Assembly: GCF_000306235.2 (NCBI RefSeq)
Contig: NZ_AKWZ02000010.1
Span: forward strand, 1,780,500 to 1,844,499
DNA length: 64,000 bases
Source: Leptospira fainei serovar Hurstbridge str. BUT 6
GTDB lineage: Bacteria > Spirochaetota > Leptospiria > Leptospirales > Leptospiraceae
Reading direction: 5' to 3'
A program made the position numbers and the translations under genes. Position 1 is the stretch's first letter; each line of letters starts with the position of its first letter. Below are positions 1 through 8,274 of this stretch, piece by piece. The notes under the pieces are model-generated. The model was not told the DNA's origin. It worked only from the letters and a program-made list of their open reading frames with translations, and did no database searches.

Positions 1-1
1 C

Positions 2-271
2 AGAGAAACGCAGTTGCTTAAAATCGACTCGCCGGATCGGCATCCTCTTACTACCAAAGAAAGTGCGCTTGCCAATAATTACTTTCGTATGGCGAGAGAA
101 GAATGGATTTCCGGAAACAAGTTTCATCGGGACGGAAATTACCTGTTTGCACTCGTACTGTATAAACGTTCTTTAAAATACTCGCTTTCCTGTCTAAAAA
201 CCTCCAAGTTATCGGTTCCGGAGGAATTTCAAAATGCCGGAGAGCGATCTCTTGGCAAGATTAATCGTTAA
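2..271 (+). CDS. Hypothetical protein, 5'-truncated by the window edge
   Basis: The frame is open from the first bases of the window and ends with TAA at 269-271, so this is the C-terminal part (about 89 residues) of a longer protein. The visible part is helical, with a pattern (small residues, then GN-YLFAL-YKRSL) reminiscent of one tetratricopeptide-like hairpin. A TTG at 14 could in principle start translation, but no ribosome binding site is visible because the upstream sequence is missing. I do not recognise the family and assign no function. Confidence 0.55.
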   Translation, partial: RETQLLKIDSPDRHPLTTKESALANNYFRMAREEWISGNKFHRDGNYLFALVLYKRSLKYSLSCLKTSKLSVPEEFQNAGERSLGKINR

Positions 272-399
272 GTAGTATTCCTTAACTTCGCTAAAATTTT
301 TTTTGACCGACAAAAAACTCCTTTCTTCGAGAAAAAAAAGGGAAGAATTTTCCCGGTAAATCGGGAATAGAAGTCATTTCAGGGAAATTCTTTTTCCCG

Positions 400-1536
400 A
401 TGCTACGCTTACTAATGAGAATCGAAGGTCTCTATAAACATTTTTTATACACTCCGACGAACTTTCTTCCCGTTTGGGAGGAAAGCGACGGTTTGCTAGG
501 CCTTCTTCCTAAGGAAACGATTCTCATGGAGCTAGCCGACCTGAGCGTAGCGGATCGCGAATTTACCAGAATTCCGGAAGAATACCTGATCCGCGAAATA
601 CCGGAAAGCCTTCTCGGGTACTTTCAAAAACAGAGAACGATTCCCGTTTTAAATTCATTCGGAGAAAGAAAGGAGGATTGGGATAAGCCTCGTCTGATGG
701 CCGAGCTGAGTCGTTCTTCTTGGGTGGCAAAGGGAGCGGAAAAGCCCGCTCAGCAAAGCCCTGAATTACAAGCAGAAGATCGGACAAAGCAAAGCCAGTG
801 GTTTATGGAAGTAATCCTGCAAAATTTCCCGGACGGTTTGCTTGCGACGGATTTGGACGGACACGCGGTTTTCTATAATGAGACTTTTGAAAAAGACATT
901 CTTACTCGGAAATGGTTTCGAGACAGCATTCTTTACGCGGAGAAACTCTTAAAGGAAATGTCCAAGGATCTTCTGGGAAACTATCTTAAGACGCACGAAC
1001 TACGTCTGGATGAGGGAAAGATTTCCGTTCAAACATTTGTGCAAGATTTGGACTCTTTGGTAAGAGTATCCGTATTACGGCAAAAAGGAAAACCCTTGGG
1101 TTACCTGTATCATTTCTCGCCTATTCGAGCCAAGCTTAACTCCCAAGACGAAGATGGCATGGAATTTCCGTCGGTGACAGAAGCATTCGGTCAAAAACTT
1201 CCGCTAGAGACGATGTTAAAGGAAGTAGAGGGAAGCTACATATACCATACGTTAAAGCGAAATCAAGAAAACGTTTCTCATGCGGCCTTAGACCTTGGGG
1301 TGCCAAGAACGACCTTACAAAACAGAATCAAGTTTTTGGATTTGGGGGCTCGATTTAAATTGAACAAGGATCAACCGATTCCGAGAAAGAAAACAGGCAA
1401 ATCGGTTCCTTCTAGGAAGCCCCAGACTTCTCCCAAATCCCTTCCTTTAGAAACGAAACCCAAAATCGCAGCGAAGAAGAAGCAATCCGTTCCAAAAAAG
1501 AAAACATCTTCCAAAAAAAAGGCCAAGGGAAAATAA
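400..1536 (+). CDS. PAS domain protein with C-terminal Fis-type helix-turn-helix
   Basis: A 378-residue cytosolic protein, probably a signal-responsive DNA-binding regulator. Residues about 134-240 resemble a PAS sensor domain (FPDGLLATDLDGHAVFYN is the typical entry strand). Residues about 267-315 match the Fis-type helix-turn-helix found at the end of NtrC-type activators (the second part reads AALDLGVPRTTLQNRIKFL). There is no sigma-54 AAA+ domain between them, so it is not a classical enhancer-binding protein. The last 50 residues are very rich in Lys, Ser and Pro and may add nonspecific nucleic-acid binding. An ATG 15 bases downstream (residue 6) is an alternative start; neither has a strong Shine-Dalgarno. 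The gene stands alone upstream of rho. Ligand and targets cannot be read from sequence. Confidence 0.75.
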   Translation: MLRLLMRIEGLYKHFLYTPTNFLPVWEESDGLLGLLPKETILMELADLSVADREFTRIPEEYLIREIPESLLGYFQKQRTIPVLNSFGERKEDWDKPRLMAELSRSSWVAKGAEKPAQQSPELQAEDRTKQSQWFMEVILQNFPDGLLATDLDGHAVFYNETFEKDILTRKWFRDSILYAEKLLKEMSKDLLGNYLKTHELRLDEGKISVQTFVQDLDSLVRVSVLRQKGKPLGYLYHFSPIRAKLNSQDEDGMEFPSVTEAFGQKLPLETMLKEVEGSYIYHTLKRNQENVSHAALDLGVPRTTLQNRIKFLDLGARFKLNKDQPIPRKKTGKSVPSRKPQTSPKSLPLETKPKIAAKKKQSVPKKKTSSKKKAKGK

Positions 1537-1541
1537 TTTCA

Positions 1542-1569
1542 TTGACACCGCATATATTCGCGAAATAGT
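1542..1569 (+). promoter_or_regulatory. Candidate sigma-70 promoter upstream of rho
   Basis: A perfect TTGACA at 1542-1547 is followed after 16 bases by AATAGT (4 of 6 matches to TATAAT). It lies just after the PAS/Fis gene and about 185 bases before rho, so a long rho leader would follow. Rho is autoregulated in other bacteria, which would fit a long leader, but nothing here proves it. Confidence 0.3.
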
Positions 1570-1753
1570 CCAAAGTAAGAGCCGACCTCCGTTCCCTTCT
1601 CAGAGCCGATCCCCGCACAGAGAATAAATGGGTTTTCGGGGCGACTTAAGAAACCGATCTTTCCGGATCCTCAATAACCCGCTCTTAATCATAAAAAATA
1701 AACACTGAAAGGCGTATTAGCGTACACCTTTTATAAAATCTAATGGTATCCTG

Positions 1754-3163
1754 ATGGCTAACCCAAGAAGAGACTCTAAGCCCAAACTCAATACAGACAA
1801 TCAAAACGATTATCACGAAGACGAACCAAGTTTCCCGGAAGATGATCCCGAAACTGCCGAGATCCGTTCTAGAAAGCGTCGGAGAGGTGCATATGACGGA
1901 CCTAGCCCCGCTCCGATTGATCTGGTCGCTTTAAAGAAAACCTCTATTTCCGAATTGATCGAAGTCGCAAAGGATCTCGGTGTTGAAAATACCGGGGGAC
2001 TCAAAAAGCAGAATCTGATTTTTGCCATTCTCCAAGCTCAGGCCGAGCGAGACGGACAAGTTCATGCTGCCGGAGTCATGGAGCGACTTCCCGACGGTTA
2101 CGGCTTTCTTCGTTCGCCGGATTATAACTATGTTCCGGGTCCGGACGATATTTATGTGTCTCCGTCCCAAATCAAATTATTCGGCCTTCGAACCGGCGAT
2201 ACGGTAGAAGGTCAGATTCGTCCTCCTAAGGAGTCGGAAAGATTCTTTGCGATGCTCCGCGTGGAAACCGTTAACGGTTACACTCCCGATATCGCTAGCA
2301 AAAGAGCGCTTTTTGATAACCTAACTCCTTTATATCCGAACGAAAGATTGAGAATGGAGCACGATCCTTCCCAATTAGATACTCGCATCGTCGATTTGAT
2401 GTGCCCGATCGGAAAAGGTCAGAGGGCCTTGATTGTCGCTCCTCCTAGGACCGGTAAAACGATCTTGATGCAAAACGTTGCGAATGCGATCACTCGTAAT
2501 CATCCGGAAGTCACCTTAATCGTTCTTTTGATCGATGAACGTCCTGAAGAAGTGACCGACATGGCCCGAAATGTTCGGGGAGAAGTGGTGAGTTCCACCT
2601 TCGACGAACCTGCAACGCGTCACGTTCAGGTCGCCGAGATGGTAATCGAAAAGGCTAAGCGTCTTGTCGAACATGGAAGAGACGTGGTCATTCTTTTGGA
2701 TTCGATCACTCGATTGGCTCGAGCCTATAACCAGGTGATTCCGACTTCCGGGAAAATTCTTTCGGGAGGCGTGGACTCTAATGCTCTTCATAAACCGAAA
2801 CGATTCTTCGGCGCTGCCAGAAATATAGAAGAAGGCGGTTCGCTCACCATTATCGCGACCGCGCTCGTCGATACCGGATCCAAAATGGACGAAGTGATTT
2901 TTGAAGAATTCAAAGGAACCGGCAATATGGAAATCCATCTGGACCGGAAACTTTCGGACAAACGGATCTTTCCGGCAATTGACATAAACAAATCGGGAAC
3001 CCGGAAAGAGGAGCTGCTTTTGCCGAAGGAGATCCTTCAGAAGGTCTTTGTTCTCCGAAAAGTACTTTCTCCCATGAGTATCACGGAAAGCATGGAATTA
3101 TTGCTAGAAAAAATGCGGCAATCAAAAACAAATGAAGCCTTTTTGGCCAGCATGAACGCCTAA
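1754..3163 (+). CDS. rho: Transcription termination factor Rho
   Basis: Hexameric RNA-dependent ATPase that terminates transcription of untranslated RNA. At 469 residues it is longer than the roughly 420 of E. coli because of a charged N-terminal extension (residues 1-50, acidic, with an RKRRR cluster). The Rho N-terminal helical domain follows at about 55-95 and the cold-shock-like RNA-binding domain at about 100-165. The ATPase core has the Walker A APPRTGKT (about 229-236), a Walker B region [16 protein letters not shown], and the late-family stretch [17 protein letters not shown] [13 protein letters not shown]. The start ATG at 1754 is chosen because the N-terminal charged stretch fits Leptospira-type Rho; its Shine-Dalgarno is weak. 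rpmE follows 24 bases after the stop. Identification is secure. Confidence 0.97.
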   Translation: MANPRRDSKPKLNTDNQNDYHEDEPSFPEDDPETAEIRSRKRRRGAYDGPSPAPIDLVALKKTSISELIEVAKDLGVENTGGLKKQNLIFAILQAQAERDGQVHAAGVMERLPDGYGFLRSPDYNYVPGPDDIYVSPSQIKLFGLRTGDTVEGQIRPPKESERFFAMLRVETVNGYTPDIASKRALFDNLTPLYPNERLRMEHDPSQLDTRIVDLMCPIGKGQRALIVAPPRTGKTILMQNVANAITRNHPEVTLIVLLIDERPEEVTDMARNVRGEVVSSTFDEPATRHVQVAEMVIEKAKRLVEHGRDVVILLDSITRLARAYNQVIPTSGKILSGGVDSNALHKPKRFFGAARNIEEGGSLTIIATALVDTGSKMDEVIFEEFKGTGNMEIHLDRKLSDKRIFPAIDINKSGTRKEELLLPKEILQKVFVLRKVLSPMSITESMELLLEKMRQSKTNEAFLASMNA

Positions 3164-3187
3164 GTAGTAGGAGGATTGGAAAAAATT

Positions 3188-3388
3188 ATGAAAACTGGTA
3201 TTCATCCAAAATACGCAGAAGCTAAGATCCGTTGCGCATGCGGAGCGGTTTACGAGACTCGTACTACGGTGGGAGATATTCATGTGGAGATTTGCTCTGC
3301 ATGCCATCCTTACTTTACCGGTAAATCCAAAGTTCTGGATACGGCTGGTCGCGTAGACAAATTCAAGAAAAAATATAAGATGAAGTAA
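3188..3388 (+). CDS. rpmE: 50S ribosomal protein L31, zinc-binding form
   Basis: A 66-residue ribosomal protein of the large subunit. It carries the four-cysteine C+ signature: CACG near residue 15 and CSACHP near residue 37, which binds zinc in this paralogue type. The start is set at ATG 3188 because a perfect AGGAGG (3169-3174) lies 13 bases upstream; the earlier in-frame TTG at 3176 sits only 1 base from that site and is not usable. The L31 family normally begins MK-x-x-IHP, as here. It lies immediately downstream of rho, as in several other bacteria, and is probably co-transcribed with it. The basic KKKYKMK tail is typical. Confidence 0.95.
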   Translation: MKTGIHPKYAEAKIRCACGAVYETRTTVGDIHVEICSACHPYFTGKSKVLDTAGRVDKFKKKYKMK

Positions 3389-3451
3389 GCTTCCGATTTC
3401 TATGTCGGATTTGGCGTTTTTCGAGTCTAAGCTATTGCCGGAGGTAGTTTC

Positions 3452-4249
3452 ATGAAGGCGATGGATTTTGACAAATACAAGGAAATCAACGACCAAAGAC
3501 TGAACTATAGGGAAATGGAAGATGCAACAGTCGTCTCCAATTACCGAAACGTAGGTTGTGGAGACGGCTACAGAATCTATCTTAAAATCGACGAAAATCG
3601 AGTCGTTTCGGACGCAAGTTACACTACGACCGGATGCGGTTTCGGTATCGTAGCCTTGGCTATGGCGACCGAAATTGCCAAAGGCAAATCAATCGACGAA
3701 CTTAAATCGATCACACCGGAAGACGTAGAGAAGCTTTTCGAATTCCCGGAACGACGTAAAAATTATCCCGAATCCGCAGTAGCGGCACTCCGACAAGCCG
3801 TCCAAGATTTTGAAAACGGTTCCGGTGTTCCGAAAGAAAGAAGGATCACGGCTTCCAAAGCAAAAGATCTATTGAAGCAAAACGGAACTCTAAAAGAGGA
3901 AGACCTATCTTCGATCATTTTGGAAAAGGAAGATTTCCACGGAGTGGATTTTTCCGGAGCTAACTTAAATAACGCATTTTTAACCAACTGTAATTTCGAA
4001 GGCGCGAATTTCGAAGGCGCTCGTCTGAGAGGAGCCTTCCTCAACTCCGCGAATCTCAAAGGTGCAAATTTTCGAGGGGCCGATTTGAGATGGGCCAAGC
4101 TTGCCGGTGCCAAAATCGATGGAGCGGATTTTACCGACGCGGTATACGATATCGGTACTCGAGTCGACCAAGCGCAGATTCACATTTTTTCTTCCATGAA
4201 AAAGGAAGGAAAAGGCGTGTATATGGAGAAGGATGAAGCCGGGAGATAA
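3452..4249 (+). CDS. NifU/IscU N-terminal-like domain fused to pentapeptide repeats
   Basis: Residues 1-130 have the fold signature of the IscU/NifU iron-sulfur scaffold: a first cysteine in NVGCGDGY (C36) and a second in TTTGCGFGI (C62). The third ligand cysteine, expected near residue 105 (HC-type position), is replaced (RRKNYPESA), so a classical three-Cys cluster site is not present. Residues about 157-230 are a run of pentapeptide repeats (A-N-F/L-x-x pattern such as GANFEGARL and GANFRGADLRWA), which form a right-handed quadrilateral helix. The start is supported by GGAGG at 3440-3444, 7 bases before ATG. It follows rpmE and overlaps the next small gene by 17 bases. The role is unknown; an Fe-S-related or protein-binding function is inference. 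Confidence 0.8.
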   Translation: MKAMDFDKYKEINDQRLNYREMEDATVVSNYRNVGCGDGYRIYLKIDENRVVSDASYTTTGCGFGIVALAMATEIAKGKSIDELKSITPEDVEKLFEFPERRKNYPESAVAALRQAVQDFENGSGVPKERRITASKAKDLLKQNGTLKEEDLSSIILEKEDFHGVDFSGANLNNAFLTNCNFEGANFEGARLRGAFLNSANLKGANFRGADLRWAKLAGAKIDGADFTDAVYDIGTRVDQAQIHIFSSMKKEGKGVYMEKDEAGR

Positions 4250-4424
4250 GGTAAAGTTGACCAAGAGAAGTTTCCTATTAAAGGGAGTGATCGTATTAAC
4301 CGGAGCCCAAGTGGAAATCCTGGAAATCGACGGTGACAAAGTTTCCGTTTTATATAATGATCGAGAAGGGTATCCGCATACGATTTCGGATTTAAGCCTT
4401 TCCGAACTAGCTCCCCTCGACTGA
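4233..4424 (+). CDS. Small hypothetical protein, SH3-like beta-rich
   Basis: A 63-residue protein starting inside the 3' end of the NifU-pentapeptide gene (17-base overlap), which suggests translational coupling. The sequence (MKPGDKVKLTKRSF, then alternating hydrophobic strands and GYPHTISDLSLSEL) looks like a small beta-barrel of SH3/KOW type, a shape common in proteins that bind other proteins or RNA. There are no catalytic motifs, signal peptide or membrane segment. The arrangement implies a common function with the upstream fusion protein, but I do not recognise a named family. Confidence 0.65.
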   Translation: MKPGDKVKLTKRSFLLKGVIVLTGAQVEILEIDGDKVSVLYNDREGYPHTISDLSLSELAPLD

Positions 4425-4549
4425 GAAAATTTTTATAGATCCGGGATTTCCCGGCAAGGCAAACTCTGACTTTACGGAAACTCGGAAACCTGACTATCAT
4501 GGTTTCTTCGTTCGACGGATCGAGCGATCCGGAAAAAGGGCGAATTGAA

Positions 4550-6418
4550 ATGCGATTCTCTTTCATTTTTAATTTTTATCCACGATTAATTCTTCTTATA
4601 GGATTTTTGCTCCTCGATTGCGCCACATACACGACTAAGAATTACTCCAAATACGAACATGAGAATTTAGTTCGCTTAAACGCGGTCAATTACGAAGGAT
4701 TAAGCGAACTGACTGTTCGGTTTCTGAAAAGCAACGACCTGTTCGAAAGTTATCGGGAATATCCAAGAGTCGTTATTTATGATTTGGACAATCGTCTTAT
4801 CGCAACCAAGTCTAGAAACTTATCCTATTATTTGGCCGAGCTCTGCTATCGTTCCGGATCATCCTTGGATTCCGAGGATCCGATGTTCGCCAGGATGTTC
4901 GCTTCCGCGCTCGTTTATTCTTATACGTATCTATTCGATTCTCACGGCATTCCGGAGCCTGATCCTTATTCACTTGAATTCAGATTCGCGTTAGAAACTT
5001 ATAATCGCTCCTTGGAACAACTGGTTCGTTTCGCTAAACGGAATCGTAAATTGGCGAACATGACCGATTTGAACCTGCCTTTAATACGCGGAACTCTCAC
5101 GATGGTGAACGTGAAAGTCGAAACTGCCTGGACTCCTAAAAGTTTTCTTCAAGTGGAAGTCGCGTCCGATTATAAAGTCACGGGATTTTCGAACCATATC
5201 AGTAAATACGGAATCGGAGCGCCTTTGATACTCGTTCGTAAGCATCCGGAACTGGAGTCTCCGGAGCGTAGGAAATACGAATTTATCGCCGGAGTAGGTC
5301 AGGCATATCCCGGAACCGCTTTCTTAAGTTTAGAAGAATCATATTTAGAAAACCGGAATCTAGACCTTAAGGCAACCATACATCTATACGATCCGGTTTA
5401 TCGGGACAGAATTAAGTTTTCCGGATTGGACCTTCCGATGGAAAGCGATACGACGACCCCTCTGGCATATATGCTTTCGATCGCTCAAAAAAGCGATAGT
5501 CTATGGGCGACATTTGACGGGGAAACCGGACGAGAAAGAAGAGGATTGTATTTCGTTTATCCGTATCGATCGGATAAGATTCCTGTCGTATTCGTTCACG
5601 GTCTGGCTTCTTCTCCTTTTATTTGGTTCCCGATGATAAACGAATTACTTTCCGATCCGCAGATTAAGGAACGATATCAATTTTGGGTGTATTGGTATCC
5701 GACCGGGAGTCCGATATCGTTGTCGGGAGCCGAGTTTAGAGAAACTTTATACGATTTAAGAAAAGTTTACGATCCTAAAAAAGAGCATAAAGCTTTTGAC
5801 AAAATGGTTCTAGTAGGTCATAGCATGGGCGGAATTTTGTCAAAAATGATGGTGACTCGTAGTAGAAAAGAAGATTGGATGCAGGCGGCAAAAGTCGATT
5901 CGTCAAAATTCGTTTCGCTTCCCGACGATCTGAAGAAGGAGATGATCCGATTTTTCGACTATGATCCGGTCCCTTTCGTAAAGAGAGTTATTTTTATCGC
6001 GACTCCGCATAAGGGATCCACATTGGCCGAGGGGTTTTTAGGCGCGGTGGCGAGATTATTGTTCGTTCTACCTAAAGGTGTCGCTACGAACATGGGAAAG
6101 GTATTTCGATTTTTAACGTTAGAAAAAACCGAAGACTCTTTCGTTCCGGAAACGTACGGAGTCGATAGTCTTTCTCCGCAGAGTATTTTCATAAAAGTCA
6201 CCGGAAATGCCAGACCGCAAGTGAAGTTTCATTCGATTATCGGAAACTCAAGATTGCGGGATTTGGATTGGATCAACGATTCGGTGGTTTCTTACGATAG
6301 CTCGCATATCGACGGCGCTGAATCCGAATTGCTGGTTCCATCGGAACATTCCGTTCAAAATCATATCCCTACGTTTTTAGAAGTAAAACGAATTCTTATA
6401 GAACACCGATCCAAGTAA
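4550..6418 (+). CDS. Alpha/beta hydrolase (lipase/esterase-like) lipoprotein
   Basis: A 622-residue predicted lipoprotein. ATG 4550 is preferred over an upstream in-frame start at 4499 because it places a signal peptide (hydrophobic run ILLIGFLLLDC) at the N-terminus, ending in a spirochaete-style lipobox LLLDC; the anchor would be Cys 23. The C-terminal half is an alpha/beta hydrolase: the oxyanion-hole motif PVVFVHGLASS is near residue 350, and the nucleophile elbow GHSMGG has its Ser near 425. A late His in SEHSVQNH is a candidate third member of the triad. The N-terminal 300 residues have no motif I recognise. Likely role: envelope-anchored esterase or lipase; the substrate is unknown. 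It converges with the phosphatase gene across a bidirectional terminator. Confidence 0.8.
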   Translation: MRFSFIFNFYPRLILLIGFLLLDCATYTTKNYSKYEHENLVRLNAVNYEGLSELTVRFLKSNDLFESYREYPRVVIYDLDNRLIATKSRNLSYYLAELCYRSGSSLDSEDPMFARMFASALVYSYTYLFDSHGIPEPDPYSLEFRFALETYNRSLEQLVRFAKRNRKLANMTDLNLPLIRGTLTMVNVKVETAWTPKSFLQVEVASDYKVTGFSNHISKYGIGAPLILVRKHPELESPERRKYEFIAGVGQAYPGTAFLSLEESYLENRNLDLKATIHLYDPVYRDRIKFSGLDLPMESDTTTPLAYMLSIAQKSDSLWATFDGETGRERRGLYFVYPYRSDKIPVVFVHGLASSPFIWFPMINELLSDPQIKERYQFWVYWYPTGSPISLSGAEFRETLYDLRKVYDPKKEHKAFDKMVLVGHSMGGILSKMMVTRSRKEDWMQAAKVDSSKFVSLPDDLKKEMIRFFDYDPVPFVKRVIFIATPHKGSTLAEGFLGAVARLLFVLPKGVATNMGKVFRFLTLEKTEDSFVPETYGVDSLSPQSIFIKVTGNARPQVKFHSIIGNSRLRDLDWINDSVVSYDSSHIDGAESELLVPSEHSVQNHIPTFLEVKRILIEHRSK

Positions 6419-6455
6419 TAGTAAAGATACGCCTCGCGATGGCATATCTTTACTA
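6419..6455. terminator. Bidirectional terminator between convergent genes
   Basis: A perfect 11-base inverted repeat, TAGTAAAGATA at 6419-6429 and TATCTTTACTA at 6445-6455, with an inner GCC/GGC extension around a 7-base loop. It starts directly after the stop codon of the hydrolase gene and ends 7 bases before the stop of the opposing phosphatase gene, as expected for a shared terminator. U-tracts are short, so strength is uncertain. Confidence 0.7.
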
Positions 6456-6462
6456 TCGGAAT

Positions 6463-8133
6463 TCATTCCAAGGGCAGTATTTGTCCGTCCACTTTGCCGA
6501 CTTGTTTTAAGCCTAAATATTTGGCGAGGGTGGGTGCAAGATCGACGATCTTCGTCGGTTTCGAAACTTTCTTTGCCGTCCAAGGACCTAAAAATATCAA
6601 CGGAACTTTCCGATCGTAATCGTGAGGACTTCCATGATGTACTAGGTATTCGAATTTATCCGTATCTCCGATTGCCGTATATTCTTTGAACGCGACTAAG
6701 ATATCTCCTGATCGACCGGGAACATAACTGAGTCTCAAGCGTTCTTTAATCGAATACTGCTCCGAATCATTTTTAGAAGGCGGATCTAATTTTTGGAGCT
6801 CGTCAGCGGAAATAGCCGTCAAAACTCCCGGCATCGTCTTGAGCACTTCAAGAGACGCAGCCATTACCTTTTCCTTGGAAACTCCGGCTTTATCCAAATT
6901 GTATTTAGGTCTGATATAAATTTGGGAAGGATCACGAATCTTCCAGAATAATTCCGCTTCTCCGGTTCCTAAACGAGCCGCAACTTCCTTTACAAATTTG
7001 CGTCTCCAGACGTCCGGATCGATTCGATTTGCATCCTTTCCAGCTTCCATAAGACGCTCCGTTAAATCGGGAGCTCCATGATCGGCAGTAAGAATAATCC
7101 AGGCGTCCGGATGCGAAACTCGCATTTTTTCGATAAACGTACCGATAATCTCGTCCAGATGCAAAAGTTGGTCTCGCATTTCCGGTCCTTGGTTTCCGAA
7201 TCCGTGGCCGATGTAATCGGTGGCTGATAATCCGATTGCGATCAGATCCGTCGTTTCTCCCTGACCTAATTTTTCCTCATCGATTAAGCGAATCGCTCCT
7301 TCGATAACCGCGTCGTCGAAAAACGGAGATGCACGGTACCGGAGATAGGTCGATTTATCGAGTGGACTTCCGGCCTTATAGATCGCTTTATTCGCTCCGG
7401 TGTTCAGGGAATACGTTCCAACTTGATATTTCCCGGAATTAAAATTTCTATGAGTCGGTAGTTTCCAAGTGATATCTTCGGCGAATCGATTTAAAACTTT
7501 TTTGTTATACGATTCCAACCATTGGGGTAATTCCTTTCCGTAAAACGTGGAGGTCGTAAAGATAAACGACTCTTCGTCAAACCAAAATGCGCCGGACGGT
7601 TTTGTGCCACCCATCAAAACGGCCGCTCTATCCTTACCGGCAAACGTATAAACTCTGGAATTCGGGACCTGAGATAAAAGCCAATCGCCAATCGTAGTTC
7701 CATCGAAGTGTTTCGGGCTGGCCCCGGTTCCTTTCTTCTTCGATTCTAAAATGTCGGTATCTTTATCGGTAACGCAATAAATTTCCTCGCCATTCTCGGG
7801 ATCCGTCCAACTGTTTTGAGTAATCTTAGTATGAGTCGGGAAGCGGCCGGAAAGAATAACGGAATGACCCGGCCCCGTTTCGGTAAAACCGTGAGCGTGA
7901 TAGGAATTCGTGAAATAAATGCCTTCTTCCTGGAGTATTTTGAAACCTCTAGTAAATTCTCCTCCCCACGTTTTGAGAGACTTCGGATCGATCAAGTTGG
8001 CGGCAAGTTGATCGACGGAAATTACGACGACCAATTTGGGTCGAATCGGTGCGACGGACGATGGTGCAGTAAAGATTGAACTAAAAGCGATCGTAACCGC
8101 AAAAATTACAAAAAGGGGTTTAAATCGGCGCAT
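6463..8133 (-). CDS. Alkaline phosphatase superfamily enzyme (PafA-like), exported
   Basis: A 556-residue exported metalloenzyme that probably cleaves phosphate mono- or diesters in the periplasm. A signal peptide occupies about residues 1-28 (RRFKPLFVIFAVTIAFSSIF). The mature part starts with the superfamily's first metal ligand (VVVISVDQ, Asp 41). The Thr nucleophile sits in ETGPGHSVILSG (Thr 86). The later metal site is LTADHGAPD, and the distal His is in HHGSPHDYDRKVPLIF. This set matches Ca/Zn-dependent PafA-type phosphatases (nucleophile Thr) rather than classical PhoA (Ser). The start ATG is followed by a positively charged n-region, as expected. It is a single gene in its orientation, downstream of ispG. 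The exact substrate cannot be read from sequence. Confidence 0.88.
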   Translation of the reverse strand: MRRFKPLFVIFAVTIAFSSIFTAPSSVAPIRPKLVVVISVDQLAANLIDPKSLKTWGGEFTRGFKILQEEGIYFTNSYHAHGFTETGPGHSVILSGRFPTHTKITQNSWTDPENGEEIYCVTDKDTDILESKKKGTGASPKHFDGTTIGDWLLSQVPNSRVYTFAGKDRAAVLMGGTKPSGAFWFDEESFIFTTSTFYGKELPQWLESYNKKVLNRFAEDITWKLPTHRNFNSGKYQVGTYSLNTGANKAIYKAGSPLDKSTYLRYRASPFFDDAVIEGAIRLIDEEKLGQGETTDLIAIGLSATDYIGHGFGNQGPEMRDQLLHLDEIIGTFIEKMRVSHPDAWIILTADHGAPDLTERLMEAGKDANRIDPDVWRRKFVKEVAARLGTGEAELFWKIRDPSQIYIRPKYNLDKAGVSKEKVMAASLEVLKTMPGVLTAISADELQKLDPPSKNDSEQYSIKERLRLSYVPGRSGDILVAFKEYTAIGDTDKFEYLVHHGSPHDYDRKVPLIFLGPWTAKKVSKPTKIVDLAPTLAKYLGLKQVGKVDGQILPLE

Positions 8134-8232
8134 GTTAATCAGATTGTGGAGGGCTCTTCAGGTTCGAAAAGAACTTTTCGAAGAAGGAAGATTTAAGATC
8201 GAAACCGATTTGATTACAAATTCAAGTCAAAG

Positions 8233-8264
8233 ATTCGAGGGATTCGCTTAATATTTCCTCGAAT
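8233..8264 (-). terminator. Candidate terminator downstream of ispG
   Basis: A perfect 8-base inverted repeat ATTCGAGG (8233-8240) and CCTCGAAT (8257-8264), starting 10 bases past the ispG stop when read on the minus strand. The following minus-strand sequence is only moderately T-rich, so this could also be Rho-assisted. Confidence 0.4.
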
Positions 8265-8274
8265 TCAGAGCGGA

